A DNA stretch of 17,083 bases, from contig JAGPEW010000001.1 of NCBI GenBank assembly GCA_018056825.1, positions 1 to 17,083 of the forward strand. The letters are read 5' to 3'. Each line of letters begins with the position of its first letter. The stretch's first letter is position 1. The notes beneath the pieces were generated by a model. The model saw nothing but the letters and a program-made list of their open reading frames with translations. It did not search any database and was not told the DNA's origin. Of the stretch, positions 8,874 through 17,083 are shown in pieces. The stretch comes from Candidatus Sordicultor aquaticus (GTDB lineage: Bacteria; Atribacterota; Atribacteria; Atribacterales; Caldatribacteriaceae). The translations under genes and the position numbers were made by a program.

Positions 8874-9625
8874 TGAAGCACAAACCAGATAAACATTATT
8901 CCTCCAAAAATGATGCGATAATAACCAAAAGGTTTTAATCCTTTTTCTTTCACAATTTTTAGCAACAGAAAGCAAGCTAATAATCCGCTAATCAAGGAAG
9001 ATAGAAATCCACTTACTAGCTCCGGCAAGAGGAGATTTCCTGAAACATTTAGGTTTTTGATTCCTAAAATAAATGCTCCTCCAATGGTAGTAGCTGATAA
9101 AAAGAAAGAAAAAAGCACTGCTTCTTTTTTTTGTAATCCACAAAGAAACCCAGCTAAAAGAGTAATGCCTGAGCGAGAAACTCCTGGAAAAAGAGCTAGA
9201 GCTTGAGCTACTCCGATTAAGAGAGCTTCCTTTTCGGTCATATTCTCTAAGGTTTTATTTCCTCTTTCTTTTACCAGTAAAAATATTACCCCTAAAATAA
9301 TTAACAACAGGCATATTTCTAAAAACCTGCTTCTCAGATAATTTTCTACTGTATCTTCAAATAAATATCCCAGTAATCCTGCAGGAATGGTAGCTAAAAG
9401 GATATGCAGAATGATTCGGGGCTGGTGAAAAAGTCGAGAATAATAGGGTATAAGGTAAATCAACACTGCAAACCAGGTCCCCCCATGGAGTAGTACGTCA
9501 AACCATAGGTTTTGTTCTCCTAAGTTAAATATCGGACGGAGAAGAATAAGATGAGCAGAAGAAGATATAGGAAAAAACTCAGTTAACCCCTGAATTAAAC
9601 CCAATATTATTGCTTGTCCGGTCAT
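8870..9625 (-). CDS. uppP: Undecaprenyl-diphosphatase
   Basis: A 251-residue membrane protein of the UppP/BacA family. It removes one phosphate from undecaprenyl diphosphate outside the membrane so the carrier can be reused for peptidoglycan and wall polymers. Extra copies confer bacitracin resistance. Visible motifs are QGLTEFFPISSSAHL (12-26), containing the (E/Q)xxxE catalytic pair Q12/E16 and His25, and PGVSRSG (147-153) with the essential Arg151. About eight hydrophobic segments are present. It is slightly shorter than the usual 265-275 residues. AAAAGGAG stands about 6 nt before the ATG. Its stop overlaps the stop of the lysE-linked gene. It is divergent from tsaC. Confidence 0.93.
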   Translation of the reverse strand: MTGQAIILGLIQGLTEFFPISSSAHLILLRPIFNLGEQNLWFDVLLHGGTWFAVLIYLIPYYSRLFHQPRIILHILLATIPAGLLGYLFEDTVENYLRSRFLEICLLLIILGVIFLLVKERGNKTLENMTEKEALLIGVAQALALFPGVSRSGITLLAGFLCGLQKKEAVLFSFFLSATTIGGAFILGIKNLNVSGNLLLPELVSGFLSSLISGLLACFLLLKIVKEKGLKPFGYYRIIFGGIMFIWFVLH

Positions 9626-9637
9626 AATTGGCTCCTT

Positions 9638-9666
9638 TTTATATTTGTTAATATAATTGACTGCAA
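9638..9666 (-). promoter_or_regulatory. Possible uppP promoter
   Basis: On the minus strand TTGCAG (9666 to 9661), a 17-bp spacer and TATAAA (9643 to 9638) match a sigma-70 promoter. The implied start falls at the Shine-Dalgarno site, which would remove it. TATATT at 9655 to 9650 could be the working -10 instead and would keep the site. Which is used cannot be told from sequence. Confidence 0.35.
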
Positions 9667-9720
9667 TCCATTACAAAGACTATGGGGTAAACTCCCTTAT
9701 TAACTCCCTTCTTTTTTTCG

Positions 9721-9756
9721 TCACCACGAGAGTTGTTTGCTCGTATCTCGTGATGA
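9721..9756. repeat. Hairpin-forming inverted repeat next to the tsaC repeat
   Basis: TCACCACGAGA (9721-9731) pairs with TCTCGTGATGA (9746-9756): 11 bp with one mismatch and a 14-nt loop. A T6 run follows 5 nt later on the plus strand. This looks like a terminator, yet no plus-strand gene ends here. A REP-like intergenic repeat is more likely. Confidence 0.45.
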
Positions 9757-9761
9757 TCTGC

Positions 9762-9831
9762 TTTTTTGACTTCCAATGTAATTTACTTTTTAAGCTTTAG
9801 TAATTTAACAAAATTTGCAGGATACTATAAA
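9762..9831 (+). repeat. Left arm of the 70-bp inverted repeat flanking tsaC
   Basis: This 70-bp segment matches the reverse complement of 10989-11058 at about 61 of 70 positions, without gaps. Nearly all differences are transitions. Shared blocks include TGTAATTTACTTTTTAAG and GGATACTATAAA. The GGATACTATAAA end points toward tsaC in both arms. The copy lies just upstream of the tsaC promoter. Confidence 0.8.
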
Positions 9832-9845
9832 TTTGCCTGCTATTC

Positions 9846-9851
9846 TATAAT
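9846..9851 (+). promoter_or_regulatory. -10 box for tsaC
   Basis: A perfect TATAAT lies about 40 bp before the tsaC ATG. No good -35 is present at the right spacing. The TATAAA inside the left repeat arm (about 9826-9831) is a second candidate, so the repeat could contribute to tsaC expression. Confidence 0.4.
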
Positions 9852-9890
9852 AGAATTGAAAAGAGAGCAATATTAGGAGAGCAAAATGAA

Positions 9891-10886
9891 ATGAAGCGAA
9901 TTCTTTTGGCTACAGATGAAAATATTAGAAAAGGAGCAGAGATTTTAAAAAAGGGAGGATTAGTGGCTTTTCCTACTGAAACTGTATATGGATTGGGAGC
10001 TAATGTATTTTTACCTCAGGCAGTGGCTCGTATTTTTGAGGTTAAAAGAAGGCCTCACTTTGACCCTCTTATCGTACATATTTCTCACCCCGAGATGGTT
10101 TCTCGTCTATTTAGAGAAATTCCTCCTCTTGCCGAAGTGTTAATGAAAAAGTTTTGGCCTGGCCCTTTGACTTTAGTTTTGCCTAAAAAGGAGGAGGTTC
10201 CCGATATTGTTACTGCTGGTCTTCCTACTGTGGCGGTCCGGATGCCCGATAATCCTGTGGCTTTAAAATTGATAGAGTGGGCAGATACTCCTGTGGCTGC
10301 TCCTAGCGCCAATCGTTTTGGGCACTTAAGTCCTACTCAAGCAGAGGAAGTAGCTTCAGACCTAGGAGAAGGAGTAGATTTAATTCTAGATGGGGGTAAA
10401 ACAAAAATTGGAGTAGAGTCCACGGTGATTATGATAGAAAGAGAAAGAGTTTTCCTTCTTCGGCCAGGAGGATTAAGTGTGGAAGAAATCGAAAAATGGG
10501 TGGGGAAAGTTGAAACTCCGCCTCCTTCCGATAAAATTCTTTCTCCTGGTACTTTAAAAAAGCATTATGCTCCGCAGATTCCTCTTTACCTTTTTGAGGA
10601 GGAGATAGAAGAACTTCTCTCTTGCGAGCTTTCTGGTGTAGTTATTGTTTCTCCTTTTCCCATTCTTGATTCTCGAGGGGAGATAAAGGTTTTGAGTGAG
10701 AATAGAGATATGAAAGAGGTAGCTAGTAATCTCTTTACTGTTTTACGACAGTTGGAGAAGGGTCCTTTCCGAGCCATAATCAGCTTAACCGTGGAAGAAA
10801 AAGGTCTGGGGAAAGCGATTATGGATCGGTTAAAGAGAGCTTCTTCTGGATATGTTAAAATAAAAGATGGAAAATTGGTTTTATAA
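9891..10886 (+). CDS. tsaC: L-threonylcarbamoyladenylate synthase, Sua5/YwlC type
   Basis: A 331-residue enzyme that joins L-threonine, bicarbonate and ATP into threonylcarbamoyl-AMP. TsaD and its partners then use this to make t6A at position 37 of ANN-decoding tRNAs. The YrdC domain (about 10-200) shows FPTETVYGLG (27-36), KRRPHFDPL (52-60) and PSANRFGHLSP (138-148), the nucleotide and threonine pocket. SPGTLKKHYAPQIPL (218-232) is the Sua5 linker that closes the site, and the rest is the C-terminal Sua5 domain, so this is the long form. AGGAGA lies 10 nt before the ATG. An ATG at 9886 is followed at once by a stop and cannot be the start. The gene sits inside an inverted repeat, and its stop merges with a broken transporter gene. 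Confidence 0.94.
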   Translation: MKRILLATDENIRKGAEILKKGGLVAFPTETVYGLGANVFLPQAVARIFEVKRRPHFDPLIVHISHPEMVSRLFREIPPLAEVLMKKFWPGPLTLVLPKKEEVPDIVTAGLPTVAVRMPDNPVALKLIEWADTPVAAPSANRFGHLSPTQAEEVASDLGEGVDLILDGGKTKIGVESTVIMIERERVFLLRPGGLSVEEIEKWVGKVETPPPSDKILSPGTLKKHYAPQIPLYLFEEEIEELLSCELSGVVIVSPFPILDSRGEIKVLSENRDMKEVASNLFTVLRQLEKGPFRAIISLTVEEKGLGKAIMDRLKRASSGYVKIKDGKLVL

Positions 10887-10959
10887 CTCTGAACATCCTT
10901 ATACTAAGCAACTAATAGCTGATGTTCCTAAATTATCCCAGGAGTGGTTATTAGAATAA
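10867..10959 (+). pseudogene. Remnant 3' end of an Opp/Dpp-type ABC ATPase
   Basis: In a frame different from tsaC, and continuing past its stop, the sequence reads NSEHPYTKQLIADVPKLSQE and then WLLE before TAA 10957-10959. HPYT-x-x-LI-x-x-VP is the diagnostic C-terminal oligopeptide/dipeptide ABC ATPase motif (oligo_HPY). The frame is closed by a stop at 10861, and no Walker motifs exist upstream because the DNA there is tsaC. So only the last 25-30 codons of such an ATPase survive. The recognisable homology starts about where the tsaC stop codon lies. Such ATPases serve peptide or oligosaccharide importers. Confidence 0.75.
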
Positions 10960-10988
10960 GGCGTAAGGTGAATGAGGAGAAGTGAAGC

Positions 10989-11058
10989 TTTATAGTATCC
11001 CGCAAAACCTGTTAAGCTACTAAAACTTAAAAAGTAAATTACACTAGAAGTCAAAAAA
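10989..11058 (-). repeat. Right arm of the 70-bp inverted repeat flanking tsaC
   Basis: This is the inverted partner of 9762-9831, about 87% identical. It sits 30 bp after the Opp-type remnant. No transposase gene, clear target duplication or integrase is seen around either arm. Confidence 0.8.
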
Positions 11059-11111
11059 TGGGAAACTGCCACGTAGCAAGGGATATTATAATTTCTCAAT
11101 TATTTTTTCAT

Positions 11112-11227
11112 TTTTTGTCTTTTTCTTTTGTTTTCTGGGGGTTATAAGGGGGTTTTTTTACCCCCTTATAGTGAGGAAGATGCTTTTTCTTCCTCACTAG
11201 TCTTTTTCTTTGTATTCTGTCTTTAAT
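11112..11227 (+). repeat. Hairpin module, copy 1
   Basis: A 116-bp module. A pyrimidine-rich lead (TTTTTGTCTTTTTC...) ends in CTGGGGG. Hairpin A follows, TATAAGGGGG (11143-11152) with CCCCCTTATA (11161-11170), a 10-bp perfect stem. Directly abutting is hairpin B, GTGAGGAAGA (11171-11180) with TCTTCCTCAC (11188-11197), also 10 bp and perfect. A T-rich tail (TAGTCTTTTTCTTTG) completes it. Hairpin B plus tail resembles an intrinsic terminator, though it begins about 285 bp after the tsaC stop. Confidence 0.85.
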
Positions 11228-11239
11228 TTTTTGGTTTTT

Positions 11240-11302
11240 AGTGTTGCAGGTCACACTGGAGTGTTATTCTCCAGCATACTGGTGAAGCTTTTCCCACCAG
11301 TA
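11240..11302 (+). promoter_or_regulatory. Cluster of overlapping dyads between modules 1 and 2
   Basis: AGTGT (11240-11244), ACACT (11253-11257) and AGTGT (11260-11264) make two mutually exclusive pairings. CTGGAG (11256-11261) with CTCCAG (11269-11274) competes with both. Then TACTGGTG (11277-11284) pairs with CACCAGTA (11295-11302), followed by a T-rich tail. The layout repeats the 'two hairpins plus T tract' plan of the modules with unrelated sequence. Confidence 0.5.
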
Positions 11303-11322
11303 CTATTTGTTTATTTTTTAAG

Positions 11323-11435
11323 TTTTTGTCTTTTTCCTTTGCTTTCTGGGGGTTATAAGGGGGTTTTACCCCCTTATAGTGAGGAAGATGCTTTTTCTTC
11401 CTCACTAGTCTTTTTCTTTGTATTCTGTTTTTAAT
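11323..11435 (+). repeat. Hairpin module, copy 2
   Basis: Nearly identical to copy 1: three substitutions and a 3-nt shorter loop in hairpin A (TTTTA instead of TTTTTTTA). Both 10-bp stems are perfectly kept, hairpin A at 11354-11363/11369-11378 and hairpin B at 11379-11388/11396-11405. All differences lie outside the stems. Confidence 0.85.
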
Positions 11436-11438
11436 CCA

Positions 11439-11468
11439 GCGGGAAATCCCCGCCTGTAAAGGCGGGGG
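11439..11468 (+). terminator. GC-rich hairpin with competing stem
   Basis: CCCCGCC (11448-11454) pairs with GGCGGGG (11461-11467) around TGTAAA, followed by TATCTATG and a T-rich stretch (TTTTTGTCTTTTTC). An alternative stem, GCGGG (11439-11443) with CCCGC (11449-11453), uses the same bases. This could be a terminator with an anti-terminator, or simply a GC-rich repeat. Confidence 0.45.
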
Positions 11469-11476
11469 TATCTATG

Positions 11477-11533
11477 TTTTTGTCTTTTTCCTTTGTTTTC
11501 TGGGGGTTATAAGGGGGTTTTACCCCCTTATAG
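11477..11533 (+). repeat. Hairpin module, copy 3 (truncated)
   Basis: The first 57 bp of the module, one substitution from copy 2. It contains the pyrimidine lead and hairpin A (11508-11517/11523-11532) but lacks hairpin B. It ends 40 bp before the beta-glucosidase start, leaving room for TATATT (11539-11544) and a strong ribosome-binding site. Confidence 0.85.
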
Positions 11534-11573
11534 TCAACTATATTAATAAATGTTAAAAAAGGAGGAATGTTAG

Positions 11574-12905
11574 GTGGCAAAATTATTTCCAGAAGGATTT
11601 ATATGGGGAACAGCAACGGCGTCATATCAAATTGAAGGGTCGCCTCTTGCTGACGGTGCAGGACCATCCATCTGGCACAGATTCTCTCATACTCCAGGTA
11701 ATATTTTAAACGGAGATACCGGGGACATAGCCGATGACCATTATCGTAGATATCGAGAAGACGTAGCTCTGATGAAAGAGCTGGGGTTGAAAGGATACCG
11801 GTTTTCTATAGCCTGGTCAAGAATTTTCCCTTATGGTAAAGGGAAAGTGAATGAAAAGGGAGTAGATTTTTATAACCGGTTAGTAGATGAATTGATGAAC
11901 GCTGGTATAACTCCATTTGTCACTCTATATCACTGGGATTTACCTGCAGCTCTCCAGGATTTGGGAGGATGGGCTAACAGAGATATAGCCTGTTGGTATG
12001 CTGATTATGCTGATTTTATGTTCCAAAGGCTGGGGGATAGAGTAAAAAATTGGATAACATTAAACGAGCCCTGGGTAGCTGCTTTTGTAGGTTACTATGA
12101 GGGAAGACATGCTCCAGGGATGAGAGATTTATACGCAGCATTTTTAGCCACTCATAATCAACTAAGGGCTCATTCCAAAGCAGTTAGAGCATTTAGAGAG
12201 GAAACGAGAGGAGGAAAAATTGGTATAACTTTATCTAATAGTTCTCATGACCCGGCCAGTAGCTCGAAAGAAGATAAGGAAGCTGCTCAATTTGCTCATG
12301 AGTGGACTAATTATCCTCTATTTTTACATCCTATATACAAAGGAGATTATCCGGAAAAGATCCGAGAGGAAGCAAGAGAATTTTTACCTCCTCATTACGA
12401 AAAAGATATGGCAGAAATAAAAGAACCCATAGATTTTGTAGGTATAAACTATTATTATGGTGATTTAATTCAAGCTGACCCTCAATCGCCACTGGGAGGA
12501 AGAGCGGTAGAGAGGGGGCTACCCAAAACAGAAATGGGCTGGGAGATATATCCAGAAGGTTTCTATAAAATATTAAAAGGAGTTCAGGATGAATATGCTC
12601 CTTGGGAAGTTTTTGTAACAGAAAATGGAGCAGCGTTTGAAGATAAAGTAGAAGATGGAAAAGTGCACGATGAGAAGAGAATCAGTTATTTAAAAGAGCA
12701 CTTTAGTCAAGCCCTAAGAGCTATAGAGGATGGGGTTAAATTAAAAGGATACTTTGTATGGTCACTATTGGATAACTTTGAGTGGGCTTTAGGATGCTCA
12801 AAGAGATTTGGCATAGTGTATGTGGATTATAAGACTCAAAAAAGAATAATAAAAGATAGTGGCTACTGGTATTCTAAAGTAATAAAAAATAATTCTATTG
12901 AATAA
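11574..12905 (+). CDS. bglA: GH1 beta-glucosidase
   Basis: A 443-residue cytoplasmic glycoside hydrolase family 1 enzyme that splits terminal beta-linked glucose (often also galactose) from cellobiose and related oligosaccharides. Motifs are ATASYQIEG (14-22), YHWDLP (119-124), TLNEPW with acid/base Glu165 and VTENGAA with nucleophile Glu350. LLDNFEWALG (398-407) keeps the NFEW glutamate that binds free sugars, which argues against a 6-phospho-beta-glucosidase. No signal peptide is seen. The start is GTG 11574, with GGAGG 8 nt upstream. Full length for the family (about 440-460). A long array of repeated hairpins precedes it and may control it. About 135 bp separate it from the dehydrogenase gene, with no terminator seen. 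Confidence 0.94.
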   Translation: MAKLFPEGFIWGTATASYQIEGSPLADGAGPSIWHRFSHTPGNILNGDTGDIADDHYRRYREDVALMKELGLKGYRFSIAWSRIFPYGKGKVNEKGVDFYNRLVDELMNAGITPFVTLYHWDLPAALQDLGGWANRDIACWYADYADFMFQRLGDRVKNWITLNEPWVAAFVGYYEGRHAPGMRDLYAAFLATHNQLRAHSKAVRAFREETRGGKIGITLSNSSHDPASSSKEDKEAAQFAHEWTNYPLFLHPIYKGDYPEKIREEAREFLPPHYEKDMAEIKEPIDFVGINYYYGDLIQADPQSPLGGRAVERGLPKTEMGWEIYPEGFYKILKGVQDEYAPWEVFVTENGAAFEDKVEDGKVHDEKRISYLKEHFSQALRAIEDGVKLKGYFVWSLLDNFEWALGCSKRFGIVYVDYKTQKRIIKDSGYWYSKVIKNNSIE

Positions 12906-15900
12906 ACTAGATAATAACTTTAGGAGGGGATTTTAACATTTTCCTAATTTTATCAACCATAAAGGTCGCAAAAAGGTGGGATAGAGGGACATCATTATGG
13001 ATTTTTGTAATTCACTATAACAATGAGCGGGGGGAAAGCTATGGTTAAAATCAAAGTAGGAGTGATTGGAGCGGGCAATATTGGTGTAGCTCATGCTTTT
13101 GCCTATAGAGATATTCCTGGGGCAGAGCTCTGGGCTATTGCCGATATTAATTCTGAGCGTCTTTTTGAGGTACAAAAAAAATTAGAAATCCCCAAAGCTT
13201 ATACTAATTATGAAGACCTTTTAGAAGATCCAGAGATTGAGGCGGTGAGTATATGTTTACCTAATTTTCTCCATCACCAGGTTGCTTGTGCTGCCTTAGA
13301 AAGTGGTAAACATGTACTTTTAGAAAAGCCCATGGCTGTGAATGCTAAAGAAGCTTCTGATATTTTAAATTGGGCCAAGAGAAATAACAAAATTCTTATG
13401 ATTGGTTTTAACTATAGATTCCGGCCGGAAATTGTGACTCTTAAGTCCTGGGTGGAAGATGGTCTATTAGGGGAAATATATCATGCTCAGTCTATTCTTT
13501 TGAGGAGAAGGGGCATTCCCGCTATGGGAAGCTGGTTTACCACTAAAGCCAAATCTGGTGGTGGGGCGTTGATTGATATAGGAGTTCATTATTTAGATTT
13601 GGGGATGTGGCTTATGGGATATCCGGAGCCGATAAGTGTTACTGGTCTTACTTTTGATAAAATTGCCACTCGCCAGCCTTATATTTATGTGGATATGTGG
13701 GGTACACCTGTGCCTGGTGGGCCTTGCGATGTAGATGAGTATGCTATTAGCCTCGTCCGATTCCAAAACGGAGCTGCTCTGTGGATGGAGAGTAGCTGGG
13801 CGCTCAATGCTCAAGACGATGATAGGGTGCAGGTTTTTGGAGATAAAGGAGGGGCAAAAGTAAGCTCCAAAGAAGGGTTTACTATCTTTGGAGAATGGGG
13901 AGGCAAAATTGCTGATATAAAACCTCAAATTAAATCTCAACCTCTAAGTAATGCCTACAGAGAAGAGGTTCTTCACTTTTTGGAGTGTATAAGAGAAGGT
14001 AAAGAACCTATGGTTTCTGGTGAACAAGGACTTATTGTTCAAAAAGTAATCGATGCTATTTATGAATCTGGAAAGCGGCAAGAAGAAGTAAAAATAAGCT
14101 AAAAAATTAGAAAGGAGTTCGAGAGATGAAGCTGGCAGTATCTTCGTGGAGTTTGCGTGACCATGTAAACAAAGATTTTCCTCTTCCAGACTTTCCTAAA
14201 GTGGTAAAAGAGCGTTATGGCATAGAAGCAGTAGAACTTTGTCAGATGCATTTTCAAGCTCAGGATTCTAAATATCTTGATGAAATAATAAATGGATTAC
14301 AAGCTGTGGGGTCTGTGGTTATAAATATGCCTATCGATACTGGAAATATATCTCAATTAGATGAGCGGAAGCGGAGTCATGATATTAAAATTATCGAAGG
14401 CTGGATGGATGTAGCGGCTTATATTAACTCTCCTAATGTCAGGGTTAATACTGGAAGTCAGAACCAAGGAGTTGTAGATTTATCCATACCCATAGATTCT
14501 TATCGGAAATTAGCAGAATATGGCGAGAAAATTGGAGTTATGGTACTTCTGGAAAATCACGGCGGAATATCAGCAGATCCTCATAACATAGTAAAGTTAT
14601 TTGAAGAGGTAGGACATGCAAACTTCAGAGCCTGCCCCGACTTTGGAAATTTCTCGCCAGAAGTGCGTTATCAAGGGCTGGAGATGATGGCTAAGTATGC
14701 AGTAATAGCCCATGCTAAGGCTTATGATTTTGATGAAGAGAGCAAAATGTCCGAAGAAGAGTTTATAAAGTGTTTGAATATTTTAAAATCTACAGGATTT
14801 GATGGGTATCTATCAGTAGAATTTGAAGGGAAAAAAGACCAGTATTCTGGCGTACGACGTATAATTGAGCTGGTTAGAGCAAATTGGTGATGAAAGTTTG
14901 TTGGAGATGAGAAACACAAAAAGATTAACATCCTGAGGGTGATGCTCTCTATATCACCCTCAGGTGAGAAAAATTTAAAAGATTGGAATAAAATTTAGTT
15001 TTCTTTAAGCCTGATGCGGAAGAAATCTTTTTTACCTACTTTTAAATAGTCACCGTCTTTTATCTCGATGTCGGTATTTACATTCGAAATCCTCTCTCCA
15101 TTAAAGTATACTCCACCTTGTTCGATAAGCCTTCGTAACTCGCTCTTGGAGTAGGGGACTCCAGTTTCTTGGAGGAGTTTCAAAATCCAGATTTTTCCTT
15201 CCTTAAGAAGAGAGGAAGAAATCATTATCTCTCGAGCTTCCTCGGGCATTTCTTTCTGACTAAAAGCTCTTTCAAAATCTTCTTGGGAGAGAATGGCTTC
15301 TTTTTGTCCGTGATACATCCTAACTATTTCAAAAGCTAACCGTTTTTTCCAATCCCGAGGGTGAAGTTCACCTTTTTCATATTCAGCTTTCATTTTCTTA
15401 ATTTCTTCTGTCGGAACATCTGTTACCAAAAGGAAATATTTTTCAATTAAAGAGTCAGGGATAGACATAACTTTACCAAACATAATGAAAGGGGGTTCGT
15501 TTATGCCAATGTAGTTACCTAAACTCTTACTCATTTTTTCTATCCCATCAGTTCCTTCTAAAAGAGGCATAGTTATTACCACCTGAGGTTCTTGACCGAA
15601 TTCTCTTTGCAAATCCCGACCTACTAAGAGATTAAAACGTTGGTCTCTTCCTCCTAATTCTACATCAGCTTGGAGAGCAACGGAGTCGTAACCTTGCATC
15701 ACTGGATAGAGAAATTCATGCAATCCTACTGGCTTTCCTGCCTTTAACCTTTTAGCGAAATCTTCTCGCTCTAACATTCGAGCTACGGTGATATGAGAGG
15801 TAATTTCAATTAAGTCAGCAAGAGTTAGCTTGCTGAGCCACTTGCTATTAAATTCGATGACTATTTTTTCAAAATCGAGGATTTTGGAAGCCTGTTGAGC

Positions 15901-17083
15901 ATAAGTTTCGGCATTCCGCTTGACTTCTTCCTCGCTTAACTGTCGACGTGTTTCGCTTTTGCCCGTTGGGTCTCCAATTCTTCCAGTGAAATCACCAACT
16001 AAGAAAACTACTTGATGTCCTAAATCTTGAAATTGACGCAATTTTCTCAGAGTAACAGTGTGTCCTAAGTGAATATCGGGAGCACTAGGGTCAAATCCCT
16101 CTTTAACTACTAAGGGTTTACCAGTTTGGTAAAAGCGTAATAGTTTATTTTTTAAATCTTCTATTCCAATTATTTCCTCTACTCCTCGCTCAATGATGGC
16201 TAAATCTTTATCTAACCTTGCTTCTTCGGTCAATTTTATTGACGCTCCTTTCTATGATATTTTAACTTAGTTAGCAAAAACATCAAAAGGGGGTATCCCA
16301 CGCCATAAGTAGCTATAGTTTCTCCTAACATAATATAAAAGACCGAATAAAAATAAGGAACCTTAAACCATAAACAAAGATAAATAGATACACCAAAACT
16401 GTTAACTAAAATAGGAGGTAAAGGCGCTAAAAAAGGGTAGGAAACTCGAGAAGTTAAATATCCAGCTATAAGGGTAAAAAGAGTTCCTAAAAAGAAATCA
16501 TAGAAACCTAAACCTCCGATTAAATTAGCTAAGAAACAACCTAACCCCAGGCCCCAGATGGTTTCAGGAAAAAGAAAGGGCAAAACAGTTAAACATTCCG
16601 CTACTCTTACCTGGATGGGGCCATAGGAAAAAGAATAAAAGGGTGGAAGAATGGTTAATAAAATATAAAACGTGGCTATTAGAGCAGAGCGAGAGATTTT
16701 TTTGATTGTTTCTTGATCCTGGCTTCTATTCATAAAGCTATTTTATTATACTATTCTAAGTAAAGAAAGGATTTTATATTTAAAATTGATGAAAACTGAA
16801 AAAAAGACAAAAAATAGCTCTCCTTGGTGGTTTTTTCTCTCTGGTCTTATAGTAGGAGGGATTATATGGTTTTTGCTTTTTACTTTGGCATTTAGCGATT
16901 TAAAAACAGTCTCCAATCAACTGGATGATTTTTCACCTCCTCTCACCACTCGTCTCTATGATGTTGAAGGTCGCCTTTTAGCGGAACTATTTACTGAAAA
17001 TACAGAATATGTTGAACTTTCTCAAATTCCGGATTTACTAAAAGAAGCTTTTATTGCTAGTGAGGACCAGAACTTTTATCATC

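Overview
This is a 17 kb piece of a moderately AT-rich bacterial chromosome. No rRNA, tRNA, CRISPR array or phage gene is visible. Sua5-type threonylcarbamoyl-AMP synthase, UppP, a class A penicillin-binding protein, QueT and a KMSKS-type tyrosyl-tRNA synthetase all point to Bacteria. Strong Shine-Dalgarno sites, heavy AGA/AGG arginine use in the right half, a QueT-family vitamin transporter and a GH1 beta-glucosidase suit a low-GC anaerobe (Bacillota/Clostridia, or a lineage such as Atribacterota or Dictyoglomota). The sequence alone does not settle the phylum.

Layout. (1) 1-1894, plus strand: the tail of an unidentified gene, then a large DUF262/HNH protein of the GmrSD-like defence family. 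Its arginine codons are mainly CGN, unlike the right half, so it may have been acquired. (2) 2030-7405, minus strand: a multidrug-export block. Two overlapping half-transporter genes form a TM287/TM288-like heterodimeric ABC exporter with one degenerate ATP site. A separately promoted MATE efflux gene precedes them. (3) 7935-9625: a LysE-type amino-acid exporter with a coupled 100-residue protein of unknown function, converging on uppP. (4) 9626-11573: tsaC (Sua5 type) enclosed by a 70-bp inverted repeat about 87% identical. Right behind it lie a broken 3' end of an Opp/Dpp-type ABC ATPase and a 420-bp non-coding array of repeated hairpins. (5) 11574-14890, plus strand: a sugar locus of GH1 beta-glucosidase, Gfo/Idh/MocA dehydrogenase and xylose-isomerase-like TIM barrel, ending near a strong hairpin. 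(6) 14995-16733, minus strand: queT and tyrS, two bases apart. (7) 16789-end, plus strand: the start of a penicillin-binding protein.

How the genes work together. The ABC pair, MATE and LysE proteins are all exporters. UppP recycles the undecaprenyl carrier used to make the lipid II that the PBP polymerises. TsaC (t6A), QueT (queuosine precursor uptake) and TyrS all act on tRNA, and tRNA-Tyr is one of the tRNAs that carry queuosine. The broken Opp-type ATPase upstream of the beta-glucosidase suggests that an oligosaccharide or peptide ABC transporter once sat here.

The least explained part is 9721-11560. It holds the inverted repeat around tsaC, the transporter remnant, and a hairpin array whose 113-116 bp module is repeated almost perfectly and separated by unrelated hairpins.
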